Below are positions 17,676-25,722 of a stretch of DNA of 48,006 nucleotides, piece after piece. Under the pieces are notes generated by a model that saw only the letters and a program-made list of their open reading frames with translations, was not told the origin of the DNA and did no database searches. The DNA comes from an uncultured Bacteroidales bacterium (lineage in GTDB: Bacteria; Bacteroidota; Bacteroidia; Bacteroidales; UBA932). Each line of letters starts with the position of its first letter. The first letter of the stretch is position 1. Made by a program: the position numbers and the translations under genes. The DNA lies in the NCBI GenBank assembly GCA_900319975.1, contig ONQP01000007.1:1-48006 (forward strand). The letters run 5' to 3'.

Positions 17676-17683
17676 CAAAGATA
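17676..17683 (-). promoter_or_regulatory. -7 element TATCTTTG for TMEM43-like gene
   Basis: Consensus TAnnTTTG on the minus strand, 37 nt from the ATG at 17639. Confidence 0.6.
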
Positions 17684-17724
17684 AGCATTTCTGCCCAATT
17701 CTGTACACCCCGCCCCCGAAACGC

Positions 17725-17760
17725 AGGACACCCGGGCGCCAGCCGGCGTCCGGGTGTCCT
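17725..17760 (-). terminator. Terminator hairpin after pgk
   Basis: Arms of 16 nt, AGGACACCCGGGCGCC (17725-17740) and GGCGTCCGGGTGTCCT (17745-17760), with one G-T wobble and a 4-nt loop. It stands 16 nt after the pgk stop. No U-run follows on either strand. Confidence 0.7.
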
Positions 17761-17775
17761 TATGCTTGCGGGGGA

Positions 17776-19029
17776 TTAGCCGCGGATGGCGGCGATACCC
17801 GGGAGTTCCTTGCCTTCGAGGGCCTCGAGCATGGCGCCACCGCCGGTGGACACGTAGCTCACCTTGTCGGCATAGCCCATCTGGGTCACGGCTGCGACGG
17901 AGTCGCCGCCACCCACGAGGGTGTAGGCGCCCTTCGCCGTGGCCTCGGCGAGGTCTTCGGCGATCTGGAGCGTACCCTTGGCGAAGGTCGGCATCTCGAA
18001 CACGCCGACGGGGCCGTTCCACAGGATGGTCTTGGAACCGAGGATGACTTCCTTCCAGGTCTTGAGGGAAGCGGCGCCGGCGTCCATGCCCTCCCAACCC
18101 TCAGGGATGGCGTTGGAGGGGACGAGCTGGGTCTTGGCGTCGTTGCTGAACTCGTCGGCGATCACGGTCTCGGTGGAGAGGTAGATCTTGACGCCCTTCT
18201 CCTTGGCCTTGGCCAGGATCTCGAGGGCCTGCGGCATGAGGTCGTCCTCATGGAGGGAGTTGCCGATCTGGCCGCCCTGGGCCTTGATGAAGGTATAGCC
18301 CATGCCACCGCCGATGATCAGGTTGTCGACCTTCTCGAGCATGTTCTCGAGCACGGCGAGCTTGGAAGAGACCTTGGAACCGCCGATGATCGCGGTGAAG
18401 GGGTGCTGGGCGTTCTTGAGGACGTTGTCGATGGCCTTGATCTCACCTTCCATCAGGTAGCCGAACATCTTGTCGTTGGGGAAGTAGTCGGCGATGAGGG
18501 CGGTGGAGCCGTGGGCACGGTGGGCCGTACCGAAAGCGTCGTTGATGTAGCAGTCGGCGTAGGAGGCGAGGGTCTTGACGAAGTCCTTCTGGCTGGCCTT
18601 GACGGCAGCCTTGGCGGCCTTCTTCTCCTCGTCGGAGGCATCCTCGGCGAGTCCGCGGGGCTTGCCTTCCTCCTCGGCGTAGAAGCGGAGGTTCTCGAGC
18701 AGAAGGGCCTCACCCGGCTTGAGGGCGGCGACTTCGGCCTGGGCCTTCTGGCAGTCGGCAGCGAACTTCACCGGTGCGCCGAGGCACTCGGCCACGTGAT
18801 CCACGATGTGCTTGAGGGAGAACTTGTCAGTCACGCCCTTCGGACGGCCGAGGTGCGACATGATGATGAGGGAACCACCCCCGGCGAGGACCTTCTTGAG
18901 AGTCGGCATCGCCCGGCGGATGCGGGTGTCGTCGGTAATCTCGAAATTCTCATTGAGCGGGACGTTGAAGTCCACGCGCACGATCGCCTTCTTGCCGGCG
19001 AAATCGTAGGAATCGATGAATTGCTGCAT
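17776..19029 (-). CDS. pgk: Phosphoglycerate kinase
   Basis: 417 residues, normal for the bacterial enzyme. The N-terminal substrate site [10 protein letters not shown] is near residue 18, followed by SHLGRPKG, and the C-terminal nucleotide domain has [16 protein letters not shown] and GGGDSVAAV. It makes ATP in lower glycolysis. Single gene between a TAAATTTG element (19063-19070) and the hairpin at 17725-17760. Its third-position GC preference is as strong as its neighbours'. Confidence 0.98.
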   Translation of the reverse strand: MQQFIDSYDFAGKKAIVRVDFNVPLNENFEITDDTRIRRAMPTLKKVLAGGGSLIIMSHLGRPKGVTDKFSLKHIVDHVAECLGAPVKFAADCQKAQAEVAALKPGEALLLENLRFYAEEEGKPRGLAEDASDEEKKAAKAAVKASQKDFVKTLASYADCYINDAFGTAHRAHGSTALIADYFPNDKMFGYLMEGEIKAIDNVLKNAQHPFTAIIGGSKVSSKLAVLENMLEKVDNLIIGGGMGYTFIKAQGGQIGNSLHEDDLMPQALEILAKAKEKGVKIYLSTETVIADEFSNDAKTQLVPSNAIPEGWEGMDAGAASLKTWKEVILGSKTILWNGPVGVFEMPTFAKGTLQIAEDLAEATAKGAYTLVGGGDSVAAVTQMGYADKVSYVSTGGGAMLEALEGKELPGIAAIRG

Positions 19030-19062
19030 AAACTATTGTGATGTTTAAAAGTTTCGGGACCG

Positions 19063-19070
19063 CAAATTTA
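19063..19070 (-). promoter_or_regulatory. -7 element TAAATTTG for pgk
   Basis: TAnnTTTG on the minus strand, 34 nt upstream of the pgk ATG; the surrounding 50 nt are AT-rich compared with the genome. Confidence 0.6.
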
Positions 19071-19087
19071 ACAAAAATTTTAATATC

Positions 19088-19990
19088 TCATAACCGGGTC
19101 ATCCGCACCACGATCGAGAGCGGAAGGGCCTTGCCGAAACGGTCGTTGAGGGCGAGCTCGCCGCTCTCGATGGCGCCCACGCTCATCGCCTGGCGCACGA
19201 CCGTCTCGCCCAGCAGGGCGGAGTAGCCGTTGGAATAGAGGTTGAGCACCATGAAGGAGTCCTTGGGGGCGAGGATCTCGCCCACCGAACGGAGCATCCC
19301 GTAGAGGCACTCGTCCAGCTTCCATTTCTCGCCGTCCGGGCCGTGCCCGTAGGCGGGCGGATCGAGGATGATGCCGTCGTAGCGGTTGCCGCGGCGCGCC
19401 TCGCGCTGCGCGAATTTCATCGCGTCCTCGACGATCCAGCGGATGCCGTCCATCCCGCTGTGCTCCATATTGCCGCGGGCCCAGGTGACCACCTGCCGGA
19501 CGGAGTCCAGGTGGGTCACGTCGGCCCCGGCGGCCCGGGCGGCCAGCGAGGCGCCGCCCGTGTAGGCGAAGAGGTTGAGCACCCTGGGGGTGCGGCCCTT
19601 CGCCGCGAGGGCGCGGGTCTGCCGGTAGATATAATCCCAGTTGGGGGCCTGCTCGGGGAACACGCCCACGTGCTTGAACGACGTCAGGCCGAGGCGCAGG
19701 TCGAGCGCAAGGCCCTCGTCGTTCTTATACTTGATATACCACTGGTCGTCCATCTTCTTGAGACGGTTCCAGGTGCCGCTGTCCTCCTTGCCGGCCTTGC
19801 CGAAACCGGCGCCGGGCGTGAAGGTCGTGTGCGCGAGCCGGCGCCACTCGGCCTCAGGCAGGGATTTGTCCCACAGGGCCTTGGGCTCCGGGCGGGCGAG
19901 GACGTAGGAGCCGAAGCGCTCCAGTTTCTCGCCTGCGCCGCTGTCGATCAGCTCGTAGTCTTTCCAGGAAGAAGAGGGAAATTCTGCCAT
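19088..19990 (-). CDS. RlmI/RlmK-like SAM-dependent methyltransferase
   Basis: 300 residues. SAM motif I reads VLNLFAYTGGASLAA near residue 140, motif II THLDSVRQVVTWARGN, and motif IV is IILDPPAYGHG, the pattern of 23S rRNA cytosine/guanine methyltransferases of the COG1092 group. It lacks the PUA domain of full-length RlmI, so the exact target is uncertain. It begins 12 nt after the DUF2723 gene and should share its promoter. Confidence 0.82.
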   Translation of the reverse strand: MAEFPSSSWKDYELIDSGAGEKLERFGSYVLARPEPKALWDKSLPEAEWRRLAHTTFTPGAGFGKAGKEDSGTWNRLKKMDDQWYIKYKNDEGLALDLRLGLTSFKHVGVFPEQAPNWDYIYRQTRALAAKGRTPRVLNLFAYTGGASLAARAAGADVTHLDSVRQVVTWARGNMEHSGMDGIRWIVEDAMKFAQREARRGNRYDGIILDPPAYGHGPDGEKWKLDECLYGMLRSVGEILAPKDSFMVLNLYSNGYSALLGETVVRQAMSVGAIESGELALNDRFGKALPLSIVVRMTRL

Positions 19991-20002
19991 GGCTTTCTTG
20001 TT

Positions 20003-23000
20003 TTAGGATTCTCCCAGCGCCTCGTTCGCCACGTCGATCAGGGTCGAGAGATTGTCGACCAGCTGCGTGGCCAGTTCGTCGTCGCCACCGGCCTTCAGGA
20101 CATAGGCGAGGTTGTAGATCGTCTTCTGCACCGACTCGAAGTCGCTCTTGGCGTAGCTGAAGAACTCGATGTAGAACCGGGCGGTCTGCAGCAGTTCGGC
20201 GCCCAGCCGGGTCGCGATCTGCCGCGCCTTCTCGGCCTGGCCCAGGTTGTAGTAGTGCTCCAGCAGGAAGATGACGTGCATGTCGCTGAAGCCCAGAGGG
20301 ATCGTCTCCAGCGGATAGGGCGCCGTCACTTCGAAGCACTTGTCCACCATCTCCAGGGCGCGGTCGTTCTGTCCGGCGCGCACGAAGACGTCCGCGCAGG
20401 TGAGGAACAGGTTGCGGACCGACATCACGCCGAGGTTCGTGTAGATGTTCTGGTAGTCGATGAAATAGTCGTCGCGCGCCAGCGCGTCCCAGGTGAAGGT
20501 CTCCGTCATCAGGCGGTAGAGCTCGTCCGTGTCGACGAAGCCCGCCTCATACCGCGTGGTGCCGGTCTTGACCGGGACGAGCTTGTAGGAATAGCCATTG
20601 AATTCGAGATAGTCCTTGATGCCCACGTTGAGGTCGCCGCCCATATTGAGGAAATGGAGCGGGCGGTCCCACTGGTAGCCGGCCAGCAGGTCGAGCAGGA
20701 AGAGCTCCGGCTTGGTGACGGCCTCCTGCTTCGCCGGAATGGTCAGCACGATGGAATCGGGAATCTGGTCGGCGTATTTCGCGTCCAGGATGCCGTACTT
20801 GAGGACATTCTCCTTGTTGACGGGCACGACGATCTTGCGCGAAGGGATGTAGTCCACCTTGCGTCCGCTGGTCATCGGGACCTTGATCTGCGGGTGCTTG
20901 AAGATGGCCATCACGTCCGCGATGGACATCTCGCGCTCCTGCGTGTCCACGATGGGGGTGTATTCGTTGGTGCCATAGAGATACTGCTCCGGGCCGACCG
21001 TGATCGGGAGCGGAGCGGACTCGTTGACGGCCCACTTCATCTGGTCGATGTGCCAGTCGGTACCGAGCAGCGAGGTGTTGCAGATGCGCACGTCGGTGCG
21101 CACGCCTTCCACCTCCTGGGCGTACCAGAGCGGGAAGGTATCGTTGTCTCCGTGGGTCACGAGGATACCGTCAGGCCCCACGGAATTCAGATAGTTGCAG
21201 GCCATTTCCAGCGCCGTGCGGCGGTTGGAGCGGTCGTGGTCGTCCCAGTTCTGGCCGGCCATCTGCACCGGCACGAACAGGCAGAGCGCCGACACCGCAC
21301 CGGCGGTCAGCGCGCCGCCGCGGCCCTTGAGGGCCTTGTCGATCCAGCTGAAGAGCGCCAGCACGCCCAGGCCGGCCCAGACGCTGAAGAAATAGAAGGA
21401 ACCCGCATACGCGTAATCGCGCTCGCGCGGCTGATAAGGCGGCTGGTTGAGATAGAGCACGATGGCGATGCCGGTCATGAAGAACATCAGGAAAGTCAGC
21501 CAGCTGCCGCGCTTGTCGCGGTCGAACTGGAAGAAGAGGCCCAGCAGGCCGAGCAGCAGGGGCAGGCAATAATAGTGGTTCTTGCCCTTGTCCTCCGCCA
21601 GCACGGCGGGGGCGTCGCTCTGGTCGCCCAGGCGGAAGTCGTCGATGAACTTGATGCCGCACTCCCAGTTGCCGTGGAAAAGGTTGCCCGGCGAGGGGGA
21701 ATGGATCTGGTTCTGGCGGCCGGCGAAATTCCACATGAAATAGCGCCAGTACATCCAGTTCAGCTGGTAGTCGAAGAAGAAGTAGAGGTTGTCCCCCATC
21801 GTCGGCTTGCGGACCTTCGAGCCGGGCACCACTTTGCCCCGGCCTTGCGTATAGGTCTCGTAGAACGCCGCATTGTCGGCGGTGTAGCTCCACATACGCG
21901 GGAACAGCATCTTGCCGGAAGCGGGATACTTACCCTCGACCGGGCCCTCCACCTTCTTGTACTTGCCGTCCAGCGGGGCCCAGTAGGTCGTGCCCTCCAG
22001 ATTATAAGGGGCGCCGTAGTACGGGCCGTAGATGAGCGGCGTCTTGCCGTACTGCTCGCGGGACAGGTAGCGCACGAGCGTGAAGGCGTTGTCGGGCTGG
22101 TATTCGTTGGTCGGCGTCTTGGCGCACGAGCGGATGACGTCGATGCTGTAGATGGAGAAGCCGATGACGATCGTGGTCGTGCAGAGCAGGACCGTATTGA
22201 GGAAGACCTTGTTCTTCTTGAGCGTCGCGGTGAGGCCCCAGAAGAGCAGGGCGAGCAGCGCGAGCAGGAAGAAGACGGCTCCGGAGTTGTACGGCAGGCC
22301 GAGCACGTTGACGAAGAAGAGGTCGAAATACGCGGCCAGCTTGGGCAGGTACGGGATGAACAGGAACACGACCAGGCCGATGATGACCACGCTCAGGCCC
22401 AGGATCTTGAGCAGCTCCCAGAAGGTGAACTTGCCGTCCTCGCGCTTGCGGTAGTAGAACATGAACACCAGGGCCGGGATGGCCAGCAGGTTGAGCAGGT
22501 GCACGCCGATGCTCAGGCCCATCAGGAAGGCGATGAGCACGATCCAGCGCAGGGCGTGCGGCTGGTCGGCGCGGTCGTACCAGACCGTCATCAGCCAGAA
22601 GACCACGGCCGTGAACAGCGAGGACATCGCATAGACCTCCGCCTCGACGGCGGAGAACCAGAAGGTGTCGGAGAAGGCGTAGACCAGGCCGCCCACGAGG
22701 CCGGAGCCGAAGATGGCGACGGCCTGCGCGACGCTATAGCTGCCGTCGGCGGCCGGGCGCACCAGGCGCTTGGCCAGCCAGACGATGGTCAGGTACAGGA
22801 AAAATATCGTCGCGGCGGAGCAAATCGCGCTCAGCGCGTTGACCAGGATGGCCGCGTGCGCGCTGTCGCCGAACATCGTGACGAAGCGGGCGAAAAGCTG
22901 GAAAACGGGGTTTCCCGGCGGGTGGCCCACTTCGAGTTTATACGAAGAAGCGATGAACTCGCCGCAATCCCAGAACGAGACGGACGGTTCGAGGGTCAGC

Positions 23001-23077
23001 AAATAGGTGATTGCCGACACCACGAATGCGAGCGCCGCGCAGATCCGGTTCCACAAAGTGAATTTCTTACTATCCAT
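20003..23077 (-). CDS. DUF2723 membrane protein, putative protein O-glycosyltransferase-like
   Basis: 1024 residues from the ATG at 23077; a TTG three codons upstream is within the promoter. The N-terminal half has about ten or more membrane helices and the family hallmark SFWDCGEFIASSYKLEVGHPPGNP with acidic residues as in GT-C type transferases. The C-terminal part is a soluble, helical tail resembling TPR-type repeats. DUF2723 proteins are common and often single-copy in Bacteroidota and are proposed to glycosylate proteins; this is family knowledge, not shown here. The -7 element ends 7 nt before the ATG, so the mRNA may be nearly leaderless. Confidence 0.88.
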   Translation of the reverse strand: MDSKKFTLWNRICAALAFVVSAITYLLTLEPSVSFWDCGEFIASSYKLEVGHPPGNPVFQLFARFVTMFGDSAHAAILVNALSAICSAATIFFLYLTIVWLAKRLVRPAADGSYSVAQAVAIFGSGLVGGLVYAFSDTFWFSAVEAEVYAMSSLFTAVVFWLMTVWYDRADQPHALRWIVLIAFLMGLSIGVHLLNLLAIPALVFMFYYRKREDGKFTFWELLKILGLSVVIIGLVVFLFIPYLPKLAAYFDLFFVNVLGLPYNSGAVFFLLALLALLFWGLTATLKKNKVFLNTVLLCTTTIVIGFSIYSIDVIRSCAKTPTNEYQPDNAFTLVRYLSREQYGKTPLIYGPYYGAPYNLEGTTYWAPLDGKYKKVEGPVEGKYPASGKMLFPRMWSYTADNAAFYETYTQGRGKVVPGSKVRKPTMGDNLYFFFDYQLNWMYWRYFMWNFAGRQNQIHSPSPGNLFHGNWECGIKFIDDFRLGDQSDAPAVLAEDKGKNHYYCLPLLLGLLGLFFQFDRDKRGSWLTFLMFFMTGIAIVLYLNQPPYQPRERDYAYAGSFYFFSVWAGLGVLALFSWIDKALKGRGGALTAGAVSALCLFVPVQMAGQNWDDHDRSNRRTALEMACNYLNSVGPDGILVTHGDNDTFPLWYAQEVEGVRTDVRICNTSLLGTDWHIDQMKWAVNESAPLPITVGPEQYLYGTNEYTPIVDTQEREMSIADVMAIFKHPQIKVPMTSGRKVDYIPSRKIVVPVNKENVLKYGILDAKYADQIPDSIVLTIPAKQEAVTKPELFLLDLLAGYQWDRPLHFLNMGGDLNVGIKDYLEFNGYSYKLVPVKTGTTRYEAGFVDTDELYRLMTETFTWDALARDDYFIDYQNIYTNLGVMSVRNLFLTCADVFVRAGQNDRALEMVDKCFEVTAPYPLETIPLGFSDMHVIFLLEHYYNLGQAEKARQIATRLGAELLQTARFYIEFFSYAKSDFESVQKTIYNLAYVLKAGGDDELATQLVDNLSTLIDVANEALGES

Positions 23078-23083
23078 AACCTG

Positions 23084-23091
23084 CAAAGGTA
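23084..23091 (-). promoter_or_regulatory. -7 element TACCTTTG for DUF2723 gene
   Basis: TAnnTTTG on the minus strand, with a possible TTTG (plus CAAA at 23114-23117) 22 nt further up. The ATG is 7 nt from the element's last G. Confidence 0.65.
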
Positions 23092-23105
23092 CAATTAAAA
23101 ATCCT

Positions 23106-23113
23106 TATCTTTG
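23106..23113 (+). promoter_or_regulatory. -7 element TATCTTTG for SUI1-hemD-yidD operon
   Basis: Perfect consensus TAnnTTTG on the plus strand, 16 nt before the SUI1-family ATG and back-to-back with the DUF2723 promoter. Confidence 0.7.
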
Positions 23114-23128
23114 CAAAAATTATCCCAC

Positions 23129-23476
23129 ATGGCACAACAGGACTGGAAAAGTCGGCTGGGCGTGGTGTATTCCACCAACCCCGATTTTCAATATCAGACG
23201 GAGCAGGACGCGCCTGAGGCGGACACGCTGCCGCCGCAGAAGCAGCGGCTCGTGGTCCGCATCGACCGGCGCCGCCGCGCCGGCAAGCAGGTCACGCTCG
23301 TGGACGGATTCGTCGGCCGCGCCGACGACCTGTCCGCCCTCGCCAAGACGCTCAAGACGCGCTGCGGCGTGGGCGGCACCGTCGAGGACGGCCAGATCCT
23401 CATCCAGGGCGACCTGCGCGACAAGCTCGTCACCCTGCTCACCGGCCTGGGCTACAACGTCAAACGGGGCAATTAG
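23129..23476 (+). CDS. SUI1/eIF1-family translation factor (YciH-like)
   Basis: 115 residues from the ATG at 23129; the TTG at 23111 is part of the -7 element. The SUI1 fold begins at about residue 43 with LVVRIDRRRRAGKQVTLVDGF and ends with LVTLLTGLGYNVKRGN, the typical family C-terminus. Bacterial members bind the small ribosomal subunit and may affect start-site fidelity. First gene of a five-gene run; 3 nt separate it from the DUF4271 gene. Confidence 0.9.
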   Translation: MAQQDWKSRLGVVYSTNPDFQYQTEQDAPEADTLPPQKQRLVVRIDRRRRAGKQVTLVDGFVGRADDLSALAKTLKTRCGVGGTVEDGQILIQGDLRDKLVTLLTGLGYNVKRGN

Positions 23477-23479
23477 GCG

Positions 23480-24193
23480 ATGACGGGAGAAGAGGTTTTC
23501 CGCAGCGGGACGCTGGAGATGTCCACCCAGCCGTGGGACGGCCTGGCACAGGCGCCCGTCTGGACGGACTTCGCCACCAACCGCATCCTCTGCCTGGTGG
23601 CCATCGTCCTGATGGTCGCCAACCTGCTGGACTATTTCCGGCTCGTGCCCTCCCTCCTGTTCTGCTTCGACCGCTCCCGCGGCGCCGAGACGCTCGAGCA
23701 CAGTCTCGGCCTGGCCCGCGTCCGCAACCTTTCGGGCATCGTCTACGGCCTTCCCTTCTGCCTGATCCTCGACCGCTTCGGGGTCGTCCGCCCGGATTTC
23801 TGGGACCGCATTCCGGCGGCGTGGCAGGCGCTGGCGATGATCGGTCTGATGGGCGCGTTCATGTTCGTCCGCGACCTCTGCTACCTGGTTTTCCGCCCGC
23901 GGCGGGTCCCCGGGGAGTCCTATGCCGCCCTCCGGCACAACGTTTTCAACTACCTCCTGGTGCTTGTCCCGCTCCTGCTCGTGACGGTCGCCGTCATCAC
24001 GGTTTTCCACCTGCCCCAGCAACTGGCGGTCTGCCTGCTGGCCGGCGAAATCGCGCTCGCCTGGCTCTTCGGACTGACGCGTTCCGCGCAAATTTTGCGC
24101 AACCGATGTTCGGGATTGTCAACATTTTTGTATCTTTGCGCGCTTGAATTTTTGCCGGCTGCCATATTGGTAGCAGTTGTCCTAATTTTTTGA
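23480..24193 (+). CDS. DUF4271 membrane protein
   Basis: 237 residues with about six hydrophobic segments (for example LCLVAIVLMVANLLDYF, NYLLVLVPLLLVTVAVITVF, FLPAAILVAVVLIF). The conserved position directly before hemD and rnpA is typical of Bacteroidota and is the main evidence. Function unknown. A TATCTTTG element (24131-24138) lies in its last 65 nt. Confidence 0.8.
   Translation: MTGEEVFRSGTLEMSTQPWDGLAQAPVWTDFATNRILCLVAIVLMVANLLDYFRLVPSLLFCFDRSRGAETLEHSLGLARVRNLSGIVYGLPFCLILDRFGVVRPDFWDRIPAAWQALAMIGLMGAFMFVRDLCYLVFRPRRVPGESYAALRHNVFNYLLVLVPLLLVTVAVITVFHLPQQLAVCLLAGEIALAWLFGLTRSAQILRNRCSGLSTFLYLCALEFLPAAILVAVVLIF
24131..24138 (+). promoter_or_regulatory. Internal -7 element TATCTTTG ahead of hemD
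   Basis: TAnnTTTG inside the 3' end of the DUF4271 gene, 72 nt before the hemD ATG, in a locally AT-rich patch. It may give hemD-rnpA-yidD a separate promoter. Confidence 0.5.
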
Positions 24194-24209
24194 TCATTTT
24201 TGCAGCAAG

Positions 24210-24944
24210 ATGAAGATCCTGATATCACAGCAACTCCCGTCCAACCTTGCACCTTATGAAATCCTGCAGAGCCGATTCGGAGCGGAGCTGGACTTCCAGC
24301 CCTTTTTCCTCATCGAACCGCTTTCTGCCAAGGAATTCCGCGCGGAACACATCAATCTCCCCGACTACACCGCCATCGTCTTCTCCTCCCGCCACGCCAT
24401 CGACGCGTACTTCAAGCTGAGCGAGGAGATGCGCTTCAAGGTCCCGGAGACGATGAAGTATTTCTGCTCCACGGAGGCAGTTGCGATGTACCTGCAGAAA
24501 CATATCGTCTACCGCAAGCGCAAGATCTTCTTCGGTTCCGGTTCCCCGGCCTCCATCGTGGCCCTGATCACCGCCAAGCACAAGGGCGAGAAGTTCCTGA
24601 TCGCCACGACGGAAGGCTCCGACATCACCCCGATGACCTCCGCGTTCGAGAGCGCCAAGCTGGACTACACCGTGGGCGCGCTCGTCAAGCCCGTGTCCCA
24701 GGACCTCCATGGCGTGGACCTGGCCGGCGCCGACATCGCCGTGCTCTGCAACCCGGCCGACGTCGCCTCGCTGCACGAGAACTTCCCAGACTTCAAGCAG
24801 GGCAGCCTCAAGTTCATCTCCTTCGGCAAAGCCGTGGTCAAGGCCATGGAAGATTCCGGATTCGAGATCGCCCTCAAAGCCCCCACCCCGGAGGCGACTT
24901 CCATCAGCAAAGCTGTCGAACTCTACCTCCAATCCCTGAAATAG
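24210..24944 (+). CDS. hemD: Uroporphyrinogen-III synthase
   Basis: 244 residues. HemD sequences are poorly conserved, but the bilobed pattern is present: [16 protein letters not shown] near residue 50, a strand pair around [13 protein letters not shown], and [15 protein letters not shown] with [17 protein letters not shown] and [16 protein letters not shown] at the end. It closes and inverts ring D in tetrapyrrole synthesis. The gene order DUF4271-hemD-rnpA-yidD supports the call. The stop is directly followed by the rnpA ATG. Confidence 0.88.
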   Translation: MKILISQQLPSNLAPYEILQSRFGAELDFQPFFLIEPLSAKEFRAEHINLPDYTAIVFSSRHAIDAYFKLSEEMRFKVPETMKYFCSTEAVAMYLQKHIVYRKRKIFFGSGSPASIVALITAKHKGEKFLIATTEGSDITPMTSAFESAKLDYTVGALVKPVSQDLHGVDLAGADIAVLCNPADVASLHENFPDFKQGSLKFISFGKAVVKAMEDSGFEIALKAPTPEATSISKAVELYLQSLK

Positions 24945-25319
24945 ATGACTTCTCCGCTAGGCCATACCCTCACCAAAGAGGAAAGGCTGTGCGGGAAGAC
25001 AACTGTCTCCGCACTCATTTCCGACGGGAAATGGGGTTCTACGCCGCACCTGCGCTTCTGCTGGGCGGCGGGGCGCGACACGGGCCTCAACCGCCTGATG
25101 GTGTCCGTGCCCAAGAAATTCTTCAAGCGCGCCGTCAAGCGCAACCTGCTCAAGCGCAGGCTGCGCGAATCCTACCGGCTCCAGAAGGAGCTGCTCACCG
25201 TGACGGGCGTGGACCTGATGCTCGCCTACTCGCATCCCGAGGTCGCCGACTCCGCGGTCCTCTTCGCCGAGGTCACCGAGATCCTGCAGCGCGTTTCCGC
25301 GAAGCTCGCCGCCGAATGA
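24945..25319 (+). CDS. rnpA: Ribonuclease P protein component
   Basis: 124 residues. The signature [16 protein letters not shown] near residue 66 is the RNase P RNR motif, preceded by FFKRAVK. The N-terminal leader-binding cleft region ([14 protein letters not shown]) is also present. It assists the RNase P RNA in 5' tRNA maturation. It begins at the base after the hemD stop and overlaps yidD as ATGA. Confidence 0.95.
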   Translation: MTSPLGHTLTKEERLCGKTTVSALISDGKWGSTPHLRFCWAAGRDTGLNRLMVSVPKKFFKRAVKRNLLKRRLRESYRLQKELLTVTGVDLMLAYSHPEVADSAVLFAEVTEILQRVSAKLAAE

Positions 25320-25558
25320 ATCGCTTCCCGGACATCCTCAAGCGCATCTTCGCGGCGCCCTTCATCCTGCTGATCAAATTCTACCAGCTGTGCATCTCGC
25401 CGCTCAAGCCGGCGAGCTGCCGCTTCACCCCCACCTGCTCGCAATACGCCCTCGAGGCCTTCCGCAAATACGGTCCCTTCAAGGGATTCTGGCTCAGCCT
25501 CAAGCGCATCCTCCGTTGCCACCCCTGGGGCGGCAGCGGATACGATCCCGTCCCGTAA
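25316..25558 (+). CDS. yidD: YidD membrane-insertion efficiency factor
   Basis: 80 residues from the ATG at 25316, which overlaps the rnpA stop (ATGA). The family signature is clear: [28 protein letters not shown] (given here as overlapping short motifs [10 protein letters not shown] and [11 protein letters not shown]), and [15 protein letters not shown] near the end. It is a small amphipathic protein that aids YidC-dependent insertion. A 10-bp hairpin overlaps its stop codon. Confidence 0.95.
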   Translation: MNRFPDILKRIFAAPFILLIKFYQLCISPLKPASCRFTPTCSQYALEAFRKYGPFKGFWLSLKRILRCHPWGGSGYDPVP

Positions 25559-25569
25559 CGGACGGGATC
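25544..25569 (+). terminator. Hairpin over the yidD stop codon
   Basis: Perfect 10-bp stem, GATCCCGTCC (25544-25553) and GGACGGGATC (25560-25569), loop CGTAAC, which includes the stop codon. Likely ends the SUI1-yidD operon; no U-run. Confidence 0.65.
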
Positions 25570-25584
25570 ATACGGGCTCTTTGA

Positions 25585-25636
25585 TTGAGGGGGCGTTCCC
25601 CCTCAAAATCCCCTGCCTCGCTCCGCTCCGATTCCT
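25585..25636 (+). repeat. Dispersed G5/C5 hairpin repeat, copy 1
   Basis: A 9-bp stem TTGAGGGGG/CCCCCTCAA (loop CGTT, 25585-25606) followed by AAATCCCCTGCCTCGCTCCG and then CTCCGATTCC. The same layout, G5-loop-C5 then AAAnCCCCT..TCGCTnCGCTCC, occurs inside mutY at 35276-35325. Likely a mobile palindromic repeat family. Confidence 0.6.
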
Positions 25637-25656
25637 TTGACGGACGGGGCCAACGA

Positions 25657-25687
25657 TTGATTTATCGCGAAATAATTGCTAAATTTG
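25657..25687 (+). promoter_or_regulatory. Promoter for transketolase-lepA operon
   Basis: TTG at 25657-25659 and TAAATTTG at 25680-25687, 20 nt apart, matching the Bacteroidota -33/-7 arrangement. The predicted start leaves a leader of about 30 nt before the tkt ATG. Confidence 0.75.
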
Positions 25688-25722
25688 CACGATTGTGGAA
25701 TAACTAACTAAAAATATAAAGC

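Noticed and set aside
19343-23098. 1251-codon open frame antisense to the DUF2723 and methyltransferase genes
   Set aside because: Same codon-bias shadow; the minus-strand genes have signal, promoter and family motifs, the plus frame has none.
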